Source: Crotophaga sulcirostris
Lineage: Eukaryota; Chordata; Aves; Cuculiformes; Crotophagidae
Length of the DNA stretch: 64,000 bases
Direction: 5' to 3'
Assembly (NCBI GenBank): GCA_013397455.1
Contig: VYZB01000036.1
Location: forward strand, 469,366 to 533,365
How positions within the stretch are numbered: position 1 is the first letter of the stretch; every line of letters begins with the position of its first letter. Below the pieces are notes generated by a model, which was not told the origin of the DNA, did no database searches, and was given only the letters and a program-made list of their open reading frames with translations. Both the position numbers and the translations under genes were made by a program. Below, in pieces: positions 50,735-63,684 of the stretch.

Positions 50735-52665
50735 AGCCAGCAAGGGGCGATGTGCTGTTGGACCTCCTAGTTACAAACAAGGAAATTGAAGGTTGAGGGC
50801 AGTCTTGGCTGCAGTGACCATGAGATGGTGGAGCTCAGGATCCTAAAAAGATAGAACAAGGTAAATGTCACGATCACAAATGTTGAATTCTGGAGAGCAG
50901 TCTTTGAATTCTTCGGGGATCAGCTTGGAAGAATCCCATGGGAGATAGCCTTGGAGAGAAGAGGGGTCCAGGCGCTCAATGATTTTCAAGAATCATCTTC
51001 TCCAAGCTCACGAGCAGTCCATCCTCACGTGCAGGATATCAAGAAAGGCAGGAGGTGGCCTGCATGAATGAACAAAAACTGAGTTTTTCCTCACAAAACT
51101 CAAACATAAAAAGGAAGTATGCATGAAATGGAAGCAGAGACAAGTGAACTGGGAGGAATTCTGACACACTCGGAGTAAGGATGAGTCTAAGAAAGTTAAA
51201 ACCCACCTGGAATTTAATGGGGCAACAGATGCAAAGGGCAGCATGAAGGGCTTCTATAGGTCTACTAGAAGCGGGAGGAGGACTAGGGAAAATGTGGGCT
51301 CACTGCTGAATGGGGCAGGAGATCCAGTGGTAAAGGCCAAGGTACCCAATGCCTTTTCATCAATCTTTACTGAAAAGACTGGCCTTCTGGGATCCCAGAC
51401 TCCTTAGACTCATGGGGAAGACTGGAGGAAGGCAGACTTATCCTCAGTAGAGGAGGATCAAGTTAGGGAATATTTAAACAAACAGGATGTATACAAGTCT
51501 GTGGAACACGACATAAGTACCTACAAGCTGCATGCACTGAGGGAGCTCCCTGATGTCATTGCAAGGCCACTTGATAATCTTTAAGGTCAAGGTGATTATG
51601 GGAGGGTACTGAGCACTGGAAGAAGGCAAATGTCCCTCCTATCTTAAAAAAGGCAAAAAGGAGGATTCAGGCTTACCACTACAGGCTCATCAGCCCAGCC
51701 TCACCTCAATCACTGTAAGGCTGACAGAGCAAATAATTCTCGTAAACATTTCTAAATGTGAAGGACAAGAAGGTGATTGGAAGTAGTCAGGATGAATTTA
51801 CAAAGAGGAAATCATGCCTGACCAATGTGACAGCCTTCTACAAAGAGATGATCAGCTTGGTGGACACGGGGAAAACAGTGAATATTGTTGATCTTGATTT
51901 TAGCAAGTCTTTCAACCCTGTCTCCTGTAACATTCTCACTGATTAAGTAAAAGCTAGATAAATGGACAGTGAAACTGAAAACTGGCTTAACTGCCAGGCC
52001 CAAAGGGTTGTTATCAGTGCCAGGAAGTACAGCTGGAGGCCCACTGAAGTCCAGATGGAAGCCTGTATCTATTGATGTATCCTAAGGGTTCATATTGGGT
52101 CCAATACTGTTTAACAGCGATAGGACTGAGTGCTCCCTTGGCAAGTCTGCCAACAATGTAAACTTGGGAGGAGTGGCTGACATGCCAGAGGATCATGCTG
52201 CCATTTAGAGGGACCTTCACAGGCTGGTGAAGCTGGCTGAAAGGAACTTCATGAAGTTCAATGGAAGTTCTGCACCTGGAGAGGTATAATCTCCTGTATT
52301 AGTACAGGCTTGTGGACCAACTGGCTGGAAAGCAGTTGCAGAAAAGGCTCTAGGAGGTCGTGATGGATATCAAGTTGACTAGAGCGAGCAATGTGTCTTT
52401 ACAGCAATGAAAATCAGTGGTGTCCTGGGTAGTGTTAACAAAAGTATCCATTACCAACAGATCAAGGAGTGTGTTTATTCCCCACTATTTAGCACTGGTG
52501 ATGTCACACCCTGAGTGCTGTGTCCACTCCTGGGATCCCCAGTACCGGAAAGAAATGGACATACTGGAGCAAATCCAGCAAATTGCCACAAAAACAAAGA
52601 AGGTTTTATAGCATTTGTTATATGAGAAGAGGCTGAGAGCTGATTGTCTAGCTCAGAGGAGAGAT
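50735..52665 (+). mobile_element. Old, highly diverged CR1 LINE
   Basis: Order and phrases follow CR1 ORF2: the end of the endonuclease region (gatgtgctgttggacctcc, cagtgaccatgagatggtgg), then an RT remnant at 51758-51946 (FTKRKSCLTNVTAFY, then VDLDFSKSFNPVSCNI), then the thumb/C-terminal part at 52480-52600 (cactggtgatgtcacaccctgagtgctgtg). Frames are broken throughout and similarity is weaker than in the other copies. The octamer tail is not visible. The right end is uncertain and may extend to about 52750. Confidence 0.8.
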
Positions 52666-55600
52666 GGCTTTTTTTTTCCTATCACCTCTGGGCAGCGGGA
52701 GGAAGTGCATGAGGCTCTGTTGTCTACAGGCCTCATCAAACAGACGCCATGCAAATGAAGTATTTCCCTTGGAGCAATTTAAATGCACAGAGTCATACCT
52801 TCTTTCCTCGTGATTGAATCTATGATCTAAGTCTTATGAAACTGCTTCTTGGCAGAGTTTCTTTAGTTTTCATATAGGCACCTGTAGAATGGTGAAATAT
52901 CAGTATGGATGTTTAAACTTCAGTCCAACTGCTACTTCTTTAGTAAGAACTTGTTTACCTCCTGTGATTGATAAGGCTTTTGTAAGATAAAAGCAAAATA
53001 GACAATAGAAGGCTAGGTGAGGGAATCCAAAACAGAACTGTGAGAACTCCTGTCTACTGTTGCTTATTCATCATCCCAAGAGAACTAAAGAGCCTGATCA
53101 TGAAAGAGGATGCAACTTTTTTTTTTTCATTATAATGAAAGAAATAAGCAGTCTTCGTACACAACTCTTGATCCTAGGGTCTTGGGTATCTGCAGCTCTT
53201 GGCCTTTCTGATTGGTAGTATAGCCTTCAAGCCATTGGTTTCACTTCTTCCAAAATGTTGATGAAAATATGTCCACTGAAGGAAAAAGGAAAATCTTTAC
53301 TATAAAGGAGAGGCAGGGGAAAGAAAAATCTGAACTAAACAAAAGAGTGCAGAATTAAATTTGACCAGAGCTCAGCTATTTGTGAAAGGCCACAGAGAAA
53401 TCTTAACAGCTAATTGCACATAACTACATATGCTGTAAGTGTGCATAACACTGCAGGCACTCAAGTGTAGTGCAAAAATCATTTGTATTAATATGATGAG
53501 GGAATGAGGATTATAAGGCCAAAATCCTAGCTGAAAGATTGTGTTGGTCTGTGAAATAGAGGTGTGCTCTCCAGGTAGAGAATGTAGAATGTGCTTTAAG
53601 TTCCTTGACTTACAGTCAGAAATTGGGCTCTTAGAGGCTCAGGAACACTGCAACTGAGGAGACCGAGGTGCTGTCATGGCTGGTGGGAGGAAGCTGTTCC
53701 AGTTCTAGCTTTGCTGTACGTTGCACCTCACCACCTATGCTACATTTTACTTCCCCTCCTTATCTGTTTTTCATATACCTGCAGATGAGTTCTGAAGGAA
53801 TGTTTGATTCTTGATGGTTGTACTTTCTACTTGCTCCTTCAACTTGCACTTCCTATTCCAGGACTATAAGCTTCTATTTTGAAAACAAATTCCACCTTTA
53901 CTGCCAAACCCTCTTCCAAGAATCCTTGCAATTCATGCTTGTTTGCCAGTCTTTCAGCTGTGCATGCTTCTATCTTTGAGTAGCCGGTTTCATTCACATG
54001 TGCTGGCACCTCTAAGCCAAGAAAATTGAATTGGTTGTTGCTCCTCCTCAGCTAGGTTGGTGACCCAGCACACCGAATGGCTGGCAGCTCTGTGCTTCTC
54101 CACTCATACAATGACCAAGAGCTGGCAGCATGCCCAGGAAGAAAAAGAATAAAGGGGAAAATATCCCTACTGCCTGTTGGCATCCGAAGTGATGGATGAG
54201 AAAGAAGCAAAGTGGAGTCGGCTAAACAGATTTGCTGATCTGGGGAGCTAAGTGTCTGGGTTCTGGCCCTTTAAAGCAAAACTCCTTCTGTGGGAAACTG
54301 GACTCCTAGAATTCTCCTCCTCCAGTACAACTTTTCTGTTTGTCCTTGATTTACTTCTAGTCCTCCGAAGAGGCAAGCTACTCTTAATTGAATAATCTCA
54401 GAATCATCTCTAGGCAGTTATGTCCATGATCTCAGGCATGATGCAGCATACATGTTGACACAGGTTCTTTCATTGTTTTGATCCCCCAAAGGTCTAGGTT
54501 TCACCATTCTGGCAGAAGCTATGCTATCAATCACACCACTCTGTTTCTCTGCCCCCCCCTCGCCCTCTCCCAGTTCCTTTCACACATGCTTTTCTCCTAT
54601 AATTAAAGAAAAGTTTCCAATAGATTCCGATGTGACTAAACTTAGTGGACACACAGGGAATCTCATTGTACTACTACTACTACAATATCCTCTGTGAACC
54701 TGACTTGAGATTGGATTTAGGAAGGTTCAAGTCTCCGTCAACCTCTCATTATACTTCCAAGCTTTTTTCAGTATGCGACAATTTGAGGGATCGAGTTGTT
54801 CTGCCATTTTATTGAAATGAATTAAAGAAAAATCATGCAGCCAGAGGGATAATGAAAAATGCAAATGGATTAACTGCAACCTGTTGTCTGTATGCACTGG
54901 TAGAGGAAGAGAGATCTAAGATTCTGTGCCCATAGTGCTTATAAATTTTATGCTACGTAGTCACAGAAAAGGCAAACAGAAGGAGAGAGATAATTCAAGG
55001 TGTAGGGACTAGAGATTTGTGGTTTCCACTTCTAGTTGAATTTGATAGATTCAAATCAAAATCTGTATGGTTTTTTTAATCTGTCCTCAGAGATTTTCCA
55101 TTTCCACCTACCCTGTGGCCCAGTTCATGGTGACTCCTATATTTTCAGGCACACTCTTACATCATCTTTTGTTACTCTATGGCCCCCTCATGAGGCAAAG
55201 TGATAGATCCAGATTCAGACCATTTCAAAATCAGGAAGAAAGTGGATTCAGGTGAGTTACTGCACAGAGGAATGCTTTAGCTACTGGACTACTACATAAA
55301 AGTTGCTGACTGCACCATGACTACCACCACTACCATTATGTTCTTGAATAAAAGTGTGACTGCTCACTGTGTATATAGACAACCTCAGTTTTCCTGATGA
55401 GTTACATTCCTGGGCAGACCTGGGAGTCAGTTAATCTGTAGATCTCAAATGGCCTCAAGTAACATATAGATGACCATATTCCAAGGTGATACACAGATTT
55501 TGAGCATGTTTAAGAGCTCTAGACAGAAGACAGAGTGCCTATAATATTTTAGATACCTCACTAAATTAAACGAGTGTACATGGATTGTTTTCTTGCATGT

Positions 55601-56043
55601 GTATAAAAGTCCAGGTTCCAGCTTTGTGTTATCTTGTTTCTTCCCTAAAGTGCTCTGTAAAATTAGTGATTTAAGACCTAGAACCTAAATATTTTGAGAT
55701 AGGTAAGAAATATTCTATCTAGATTACTGTTGATTATCAGAAGACATTGTGAGATTGCTCATGTTTACAGACAGCAGTCACTGGCACAATCAAGATTACT
55801 ACTGAGCATACTCATTCTGATCGGTGCCTCACTGGATATCACTCCACTGTCAGTTTTATATCTAGTTTTTCTATAGATAGAGTTTATTTCTCTGTGATTT
55901 TACATTGTGCTTTTTTCTTACAAGGGGACTTTCATTGAAAGATTACAGTTATTAAAAATCACAAGTGATATCTGTTTCATGATTAGAAATGAAATATTTA
56001 CAATCTCTTACTTTATCTACGTTTGTCTCTTTTTCCACACTAG
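52666..56043. other. Upstream region of SPAM1-like gene
   Basis: This stretch should contain the promoter and any 5' untranslated exons of the gene to the right, but I cannot place them. Simple triplet tracts (tactactactac) occur at 54670-54682. No CpG-rich island or repeat is recognised. Confidence 0.45.
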
Positions 56044-56263
56044 GTCTCAGAAGTTGTTGAAAGGCTTCCTGCATTCTTGAAATGACAGACGGCCTTGTAT
56101 AAAGGACACCCCTATTTTACACCTAAGGACTGTGGCTTAATAGGTATTAATTTGAAGAAATATATTGTATGGTAAGGGTTTTGATAGACTACCAACCTTC
56201 TGAACACCCAGAAAGCATTTAATTTTTGTCTGATCAGAAGCATCTAATGTAGCACATGCTACA
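56044..56263 (+). other. SPAM1: Possible 5' UTR part of the first coding exon
   Basis: A pyrimidine tract and AG (ctctttttccacactag, ending 56043) could splice into this leader ahead of the start codon at 56264. SPAM1-type genes are known to have upstream untranslated exons. There is no transcript evidence, and other AGs in the stretch are possible acceptors. Confidence 0.35.
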
Positions 56264-57232
56264 ATGGAAACTCTAAGACAAATAGGAAGTTTTGGTACCT
56301 GTGTTACCTGTACGTATCTTATATCATCCGGTATGGTGTTCACCACTCTTCTAGTTTCTTGCTGCTCATCTCTGAACATAAGAGCTCATCCACTTGTTCA
56401 TAATTCACCTTTCCTTTCTATCTGGAATGCACCTACAGAGCTTTGTACTGAAAGGACTGGGGTGCAGCTGGACATGGAATTTTTCTCTTTCATTGGGAGC
56501 ACGCTGAAGACATCTGTTGGGCAAAACATCACTCTCTTCTATCCAGACAGGCTTGGCTACTATCCTTACAAAAATGAAGTCACAGGAGAGGCAGTCAATG
56601 GAGGACTCCCCCAACTCTCACTGCTGGATCATCATTTGAAAAAAGCCAAAGAGGACGTACAGTTCTATATTCCTTCAGATGAGCAGTTTGGATTGGCTGT
56701 CATTGACTGGGAAAACTGGAGACCTGTGTGGATAAGGAACTGGGGATCAAAAGACATTTATAGACAGGAATCCATTGAACTGGTTCAGCAGAGAGACCTC
56801 AGTCTCTCAGAAGCCGAAGCCAGGACTATAGCAAAAATGGAATTTGAAGATGCAGCAAAATCAATTATGTTGGAGTCTTTAAAGCTGGGCATAGAAATGA
56901 GGCCAAATCGTCTGTGGGGATATTACCTTTATCCAGATTGTTACAACTATGATTACAAACAAAACCCACATAATTATACAGGAACCTGTTTAGATATTGA
57001 AATAGAAAGAAATAATGAGCTTAACTGGTTGTGGGAGGAAAGCACAGCACTTTATCCATCTGTATATCTAGAGAAAGCCTTAAGGTCTTCCAGAAACGCC
57101 CAACTCTTCGTGCGCAACAGAGTTCAAGAAGCAATTAGAATATCGCATGTCTCTAATTCTTCCTATCCCCTTCCAGTTTTTGTATACACACGTCCAGTAT
57201 TCACAGATGCCTATGAGGAATATCTCTCACAG
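56264..57232 (+). CDS. SPAM1: SPAM1/PH-20-like hyaluronidase, coding exon 1
   Basis: Codons 1-323 of a GH56 hyaluronidase, which cleaves beta-1,4 N-acetylglucosaminide bonds in hyaluronan. PH-20 in mammals is a GPI-linked sperm-surface enzyme. The start at 56264 is chosen because a hydrophobic signal region (residues about 17-36, MVFTTLLVSCCSSLN) and the following NIRA lie at PH-20-like distances. Family blocks appear in order: WNAPTELC (54-61), FFSFIGS (73-79), RLGYYPY (96-102), NGGLPQ (112-117), and the active site GLAVIDWENWRP (143-154, D148 and E150 catalytic). MRPNRLWGYYLYPDC (212-226) and RNRVQEAIRIS (284-294) follow. C226 and C242 should pair, and C61 with C356 in exon 3. N-glycosylation sequons: NIT 88, NYT 237, NSS 298. 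The exon ends YEEYLSQ at a GTGAGT donor. The frame is fully open, so the gene looks functional. HYAL4 is the alternative name, but the N-terminus fits SPAM1 better. Confidence 0.9.
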
Positions 57233-58724
57233 GTGAGTAGAGCTGGACTTCAAACATTTCAAATTTAAGTGGAAAGAACTTACCAGGTAACACTTATTTA
57301 GCAAACACATATTAGAAAAAAACGTGTATGTTTTGTATAAGAATTTTAATTAAAGCATCAAAGAAATTTGGTCAAATGGAAAAATAAGACTTTTGTATCA
57401 AACCTTCCTCATGGTATTTATCAGAGAGTGTTTTATTGTCTGAGTAGTTCTCACATGTAGCAAAATATCACAAAACTAGAAAGCATATTTAGTACATTAA
57501 GTCTGAGGAAAGAAATGAGTAATCTCTTCCAAAGAGTTTTAGTAAAACTGGGAAAGCCTAACATCTGCATTTTAGGTTGTAAGATAAAACAAGAAAAGGG
57601 AGTCTTTCTTTTCCTTAAATAAGCATTTAAAGCCTAGTGAGAAAATTCTGCCCTTATTTGTACTCGAGTAGCTTTCTAAATGGTATTTCAGCATCTCATG
57701 GGTTAGACTCTGATTCAGGTGTAATCACCTTCTTGCAGTTCTGACTACACTCTTCCCTTCACATTTTTACATACAACCACTCTACCAGAGATACTACAGA
57801 TCTGGGGAATCTTTTCCTGGTCATCCAGGACATGAGGAAGGGGAAGTAAGATATTGTGGTCCTTGTGATTGAATTGTTGCCTGACATCCTGGTGTTGTCT
57901 CACATCCTGGACAGAGCATGACCAGGTATTGCCTCTTGCTCCAAGGATACCTTCAGGGAGTAAGGGGTGCTGCCAGGGTCTCTGCTGTGCTCCTAGTTAA
58001 CCATTTAAATCCTGTAGTCCTTATTACATTCTTCCTCTTCATGTGTTGTGCCCTGCAGTAAGTTGGTTTTGCCTTGTTCTTTTTCTGGCCATAGTCCTCT
58101 TGCATCCCAGATGGGCTTTAAGATTTTGTTATGGATGTGCTAATAGCCGAGCTTAAAATGAGAACTGAACAGAAAAAAAATTCCCAAATCAATCTCTGTA
58201 AAAGATCAGATCTATTCTTTGAAGGAAAGAGATTCTTGTTAGTGAAAGCTCTTTCTCTTGCTACTTTTCTGCTTTAGTAGTTTCTGGTGATTCTGAAATT
58301 AAGACTTTTTTTAAAAAAAAAAAACAAACAAAAAACTGTGCTTTTTTTCAGCCTCTGCTTCAGGCAAACCAGTTACTACCAACTCTGAGCAGCCAGGAAG
58401 TAATGCAGGAAAATTTAAAACTTAAAATGGTTGGAGGAGTGTATGTCATATGCCTAATCACTGGCTCAGTTTTACAGCCTTGTTTTTCTAAGCAGATGAC
58501 ATATATAAATTGGATATGGTTGGCAACATTTTCTGGCATCACCTGTGCAACTCAATTCCAGAATAAAATAGTGCAATTGAGAGCAGAATGTTTGCATCGT
58601 GTATAATTGCTTGTTGTCTTCAAAGTAGTTATTTTAGACATGTAATTTACTATACGCATTACACCTTTGCCCTTATGTTATAGCTTACTCACATTAGTAC
58701 AATTCTTTGTCCATTCCCTTTCAG
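57233..58724 (+). other. SPAM1: Intron 1 (coding) of SPAM1-like gene
   Basis: 1492 bases between donor gtgagt (57233) and acceptor ccattccctttcag (ending 58724), phase 0. A 61-base-class short frame pair at 58360-58606 on opposite strands is chance. An A-rich run lies at 58312-58338. Confidence 0.8.
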
Positions 58725-58814
58725 GATGACCTGGTAAATACCATTGGAGAATCTGCTGCACTGGGTGCTTCTGGAATTGTCATCTGGGGCGATATGAATT
58801 TAACACAAAGTAAG
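58725..58814 (+). CDS. SPAM1: SPAM1-like hyaluronidase, coding exon 2
   Basis: A 90-base, phase-0 exon encoding residues 324-353: [17 protein letters not shown], then [13 protein letters not shown]. This is the strongly conserved closing segment of the GH56 barrel, with W344 of the IVIWGD block lining the substrate cleft in the family. It contains an NLT sequon. The donor is GTATGC (58815), weaker than consensus but GT-type. In contrast with the HYAL4-like copy at 869-955, both alanines and the tryptophan are kept. Confidence 0.92.
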
Positions 58815-61800
58815 GTATGCCAAATTAATTATTATACGACATTTTAAAAGAGCAATAAAGTGAAAAGGATATATAGCCTTATGATTACTTACATCATATC
58901 TTCTACTTTTTAAGTGATGACTCCACATTGCCAGCAGTCTTCTCTAGTTAAAAAACAAGCTCATTTGAGGCTTATGAAGATTGTGATAGACCACACAGAA
59001 TAAGAGTTCAATCTTCCAAAGTATCAGTATTTGGTCTAAGTTACCAGACAAGCTATCACAGTAACTGTAGGCAAGTTAGCATCTTTTAGTTAATTTAAGG
59101 AAAGAATTCCTATACCTTCATTACTATCCAATTATGAGGTACAGAAAAAATTACCTGTGTTTGCTCAGAACAATTTTAAAAGATCCTTCTGCTTTCTAAC
59201 GTGGTGTGCTTAGCAATAGTATGTAAAGCAGTAGGAGGAGTCAGTCCATGAAATTTCAGCTCTAGCCTGTTCTGTGTGTTTTAAGTAGTACTTTGACTAA
59301 CTTCACAGTAAGAAAGATGTGAGTCAGGGGAAAAAAAAGCCAATTTGTTTAAGCAAAGTCAAATGCCTAGTTTGAGAAACATTGTTACAAAGATGTTCAA
59401 ATCAATCTTGCCAACTAGCTCATTCATACCCAGGCAGCTAGATATAAGAAACTACTGTATGGGAAGACTCTTCTGAAGTCTTCTAAGAGAAAAGAACTGA
59501 AACTCTCCAACACTGCTGGGGCTTCTGTCATAGAAAGACCGGTCAAATAAAGCTCCGCAGCTCCATAAGGGTCAAATTCCTCAAAGCATCCTACTTTGAC
59601 TTTTTTTCATATCTGCCTGCATTTGAGAAAGCACATCAATTGCACCTGAAACTCTTTTTGCCCATTACAGAACAACATAACCATTTAGGTTGGAAAAGAC
59701 ATTTACAATTGAGTGCAACTGTAAACTTAACACTGCCAAGCCACCACTAAATCATGTCCCTAAGTGCCACATCTACACATCTTTTAAATAGCTCCAGGGA
59801 CAGTGACTCAACTACTTCCCTGGGCAGCCTCTTCCAGTAATTGACAACCCTTTCAGCGAAAAAAAATTTTTAATATCCAAACTAAGCCTCCCCTGGCACA
59901 GCTTGAGGTCATTTCCTCTTGTTCTATCACTTGTTACTTGGAAGAAGAGACCAACACCCACTTTGTCACAGCCTCCTTTCAGGTAGTTGGAGAGAGTGAT
60001 GAGGTCTCCCCTCAGCCTCCTTTTCTCCAGGCTAATCAACCCCAGCTCCCTCAGCCACTCCTTGTAAGACTTGTTCTCCAGCCCCTTCACCAGCCTCACT
60101 GCCTTTCTCTGGACGTGCTCCAGCACCTCAATGTCCTTCTTGTAGCGAGGGCCCAAAACTGAACACAGTATTTGAGTTGCAGCCTCACCAATGCCGAGTA
60201 CAGGGGCACAATCACTTCCCTACTCCTGCTGACTTCAATATTTCTGATACAAGCCAGGCTGATCTTGGCCCTCCTGGCCACCTGGGCACAGTGCTGGTTA
60301 TCGACCAACACTCCCAGTTCCTTTTCTGCTAGGTAGATTTCCTGACGTTCATCCTCAAGCCTGTAGCGTTGCATGGGGTTGTTGTAGCCGAAGTGCAGGA
60401 CCAGACACTTCTTGCATCCCATGCAGTTGGCCTTGGCCCATTGATCCAGCCAGTCCAGATCCCTCTTTGGATCCTTCCTTCCCCGAAACTGAGAAACGCT
60501 CCCTCATAACTTGGTGTCATCTGCAAACTTATGGAAGGTGCACTCAAACCCCTCATCCAGGTCACTGATAAAGATATTAAACAGAACCAGACTCAACACT
60601 GAGCCCTGAAAAACACCACTTGTGGGTGGCTGCCAACTGGATTTAACTCCATTCACTACAACTCTTTGGGCCCACCCACCCAGCCAGATTTTTACTAGGG
60701 AAGATTATGCCCATCCAAGCCATGAGCAGTCAGTTTTTCCCAGAGAATGCTGTGAGAAAGTGTCAAAGGCTTTATTAAATTCTAGGTAGACAACATCCAG
60801 AGGCTTTCCCTCATCTGTTAAGCGAGTTACCTTCATATAGAAGGAATCAGGTTAGTCAGGCAGGACCTACCTTTCCTAAACTCATGCTGACTGGGCCTGA
60901 TCCTCTGGTTATCCTTAACTTGCCATGTGATGGCACTCAAGATGATCTCCTCCATAACCTTCCCAGGTATCAAAGCCAGACTGACAGGCCTGTAGCTCCT
61001 TGGATCCTCCTTCCGGTCCTTCCTGTAGAAGTGCATCACATTTGCTAACCTCCAGTCAACTGAGAGCTCCCCGATTGGCCAGGACTGCTGATAAATGATA
61101 GAATATGATTAGAAATGATAGTTGGTGAGCACTTCCGCCAGTTCATTTAGTACTCTTGGGTGGATCTCATCTGGCCCCATAGACCTGTGCATGTCTGGGT
61201 GGAGTACAAGGTCACTAATCATTTCATCTTGGATTGTGGGGGCTCCATTCTGCTCCCTGTCTCAGTTCAGGGTGCTGAATACCCAGAGAACAACTGGTCT
61301 TTCTATTAAACACTGAGGCAAAGAAGACATTAAATAACTCAGACTTTTCCTTGTCCTTTGCTACTCTGCTTCCCCCTGCACCCAGTAAAGGATGGAGAAT
61401 CTCTTTAGCCCTCCTTTCACTGCTGATAAATTTATAGAAACATTTTTATTGTCTTTTGCAGCAGTAGCCACATTAAATTCTAGTTGGGCTTTGGCTCTTC
61501 TTATTTTCTCCCTGCATAACCTTACACCATCTTTGTAGGCCTCCTGAGTAGCCTGTTCCTTCTTCCAAAGGCTGTAAACTCTCCTTTTTTCCCCAAGTTC
61601 CAGCCAAAGCTCTCTGTTCAGCCAGGGAAGGCTCCCTGCTCCTGCACTTTTCATATTTTCTTCTTGAAAAAATGTCCAGCCTTTTTGGACTCCTTTACCC
61701 TTCAGGACTGCTTTCTAAGGGGCTCTGTCAACTAGTCAGCTAAACAGGCTGAAGTTTTCCCTCTGGATGTCCAAGGTGACAGTTCTGCTGACCCCCCTCT

Positions 61801-63684
61801 TCACTTCTTCAGGAATCAAAAACTCTATCGTTTCATGGTAGCAATGCCCAAGATGGCCTCCAACCATCACATCACCCACAAGTTCTTTTCAGACAGCCCC
61901 CAGCAGGGAGCCTTCCCTGGCTGGCTCCATCACCAGCTGTGTCAGGAAGTTACCTTCCACAGACTCCAGTAACCTCCTAGACTATTTCTTCTCTGCTGTA
62001 TGGTATTTCCAATAGACATCTAGTAGGTTCAAGTTCCTCATCAGGACAAGGGCTAGTGATTGTGAGACTTTTCCCAGCTGCTTATAAAGTATTTTGTCTG
62101 CCTCCTTGTCTTGGTTGGGTGGTCTGTAACAGACTCCTACCATGATACCTGCCTTGTTGGCCTTCCCCTTGTTTCTTACCCAGAAACGCTCAACCCTACT
62201 GTCACCTTCATTAAGCTCTAGACAATCCAAACACTCCCTAAGGTACAGGGCTATTCTACCTCCTTTTCTTCCTTGACTATCCCTGCAGTACTCCAGTTGA
62301 GTGAGTCATCCCATGTTTCTTCTATGACGGCTACAACCTCGTATTCCTCCCGTCCTATGATGTCTAACAACTCCTGTTTGCTGCCCATGCTGCATGTACT
62401 GCTGTAGAGGCACTTCAGCTGGGCTGTCGGCTCTGTCACCTTCTTAGAGGAACACCTTTTAACTCCTTCAAGGTGTTTCCTTCTCGGCTCCTATCACCTC
62501 AGTAGCCCCTCAGTCACCTTCGTACAATTTCAGATGTGCTCTGGTGCACCCAGCACGTTTAAGAGACACAGGCTGAGAGCCCTCACTAACACCCTGTCCC
62601 TCTAACCTTGGTGTGTCATCCCTCAGCTTGTCTTGGGCAAGCCTGATCCTATCACCCTCCCTCTTCGAGTCTAGTTTAAAGCCATGTTTTTAGCCCAATA
62701 CCAGAATATAGAGGAGCAACAACTTTTATTACTTGAATTTTGAGATTTGTGTGAGAAAATGGAATTTTCCATAGTCCAGTCAGACTATGTATTTGTGCAC
62801 TAATCGCACCTTCTATTTTTAACAACCATCACAGTCAGCAGCCTTTCAGCAACGAAATATTACTCTGAGCCTCACTTCTGCAAGAATTGCATCAACCAAA
62901 ATTACCAGGCAGTGTTTTTATATATGTATCATATACCTAAAATAAAACCAAAATATCTATACACACCTCAGTTTCACCAAAGTGATCTCCATGGGTGTAA
63001 ATATTAGCTTTATCTGTATGTAGCTGTATTCCTAAGGAGACATAATGTTAGAAACAAAGAAAGTGTTCCCAAAGCTTCTGGTTATTAAACTGTGCCAAGC
63101 ATACACAGGATATATGCCAAGTTCATGATCAATTAGAATGATCAGTTCTTTTAGCATACTTTTAATTTGACCATCTTCCCAAAATGCTTTCCATTCAAAA
63201 ATGCTGTGAAGGCTCCCTACTACTGTAGCCTAGTTATTCAGGTCAGGGGAAAATTGAAGAGCCTAACAGAGATGATTTGATAGAAAAATTATTTGTTCAG
63301 GCTGAAGAAGTGAGGTTTTTTTCAAGATCCCTTTAAACCACTCAAGACATAGAAAGGAACTTCAGTCCTTCATGCAACGTCTTTAAATGCATCTGATTCA
63401 AAATGCTACATGAAATACATAGATAAAATGAAAGATTAAAGTCCCCTGCTTTCTGATATAAGTGCTTTTTGTAACATCTCCAGCAAGCATCCAACATAAA
63501 TTTACTGTGATCCTTGAACTACATAGCAGCTTCTCAGATAAATTTGCTTCCAACAACTGCTTTTAACTATTTCCAAAACCTCAGGAGAAACATTCATAGA
63601 TATCCACTATGGTACTGTTATCAGAACGACAGTGATTTAATGGTTTCTGTGCTAAACTATGCAGATATGATGCTCTTTTCACAG
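58815..63684 (+). other. SPAM1: Intron 2 of SPAM1-like gene
   Basis: 4870 bases from gtatgc to acceptor gatgctcttttcacag (ending 63684), phase 0. About 3 kb of it is an antisense CR1. The remainder (58815-59662 and 62684-63684) is AT-rich with no other feature seen. Confidence 0.85.
59663..62683 (-). mobile_element. CR1 LINE, near-complete ORF2, antisense in SPAM1-like intron
   Basis: Read on the minus strand, the 5' side (62683 down to about 62440) is the pre-ORF2 region. ORF2 then begins (CSMGSKQELLDIIGREEYEV near 62400). Endonuclease pieces follow (VGVCYRPPNQDKEADK, about 62150), then RT pieces (RSYRPVSLALIPGKVMEEII near 60990; GFRKGRSC-type segment) and the C-terminal region ([20 protein letters not shown] near 60110). 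The 3' UTR ends around 59663 without a clear octamer tail. The frame is broken into at least seven pieces, so it is inactive. The tail (ggttggaaaagac, aaatcatgtccctaagtgccac) differs from both other tail groups in the window. It is spliced out with the intron. Confidence 0.92.

Noticed and set aside
59812..62439. Minus-strand frames as an antisense gene within the SPAM1 intron
   Set aside because: All are fragments of CR1 ORF2 in the expected order with frameshifts.
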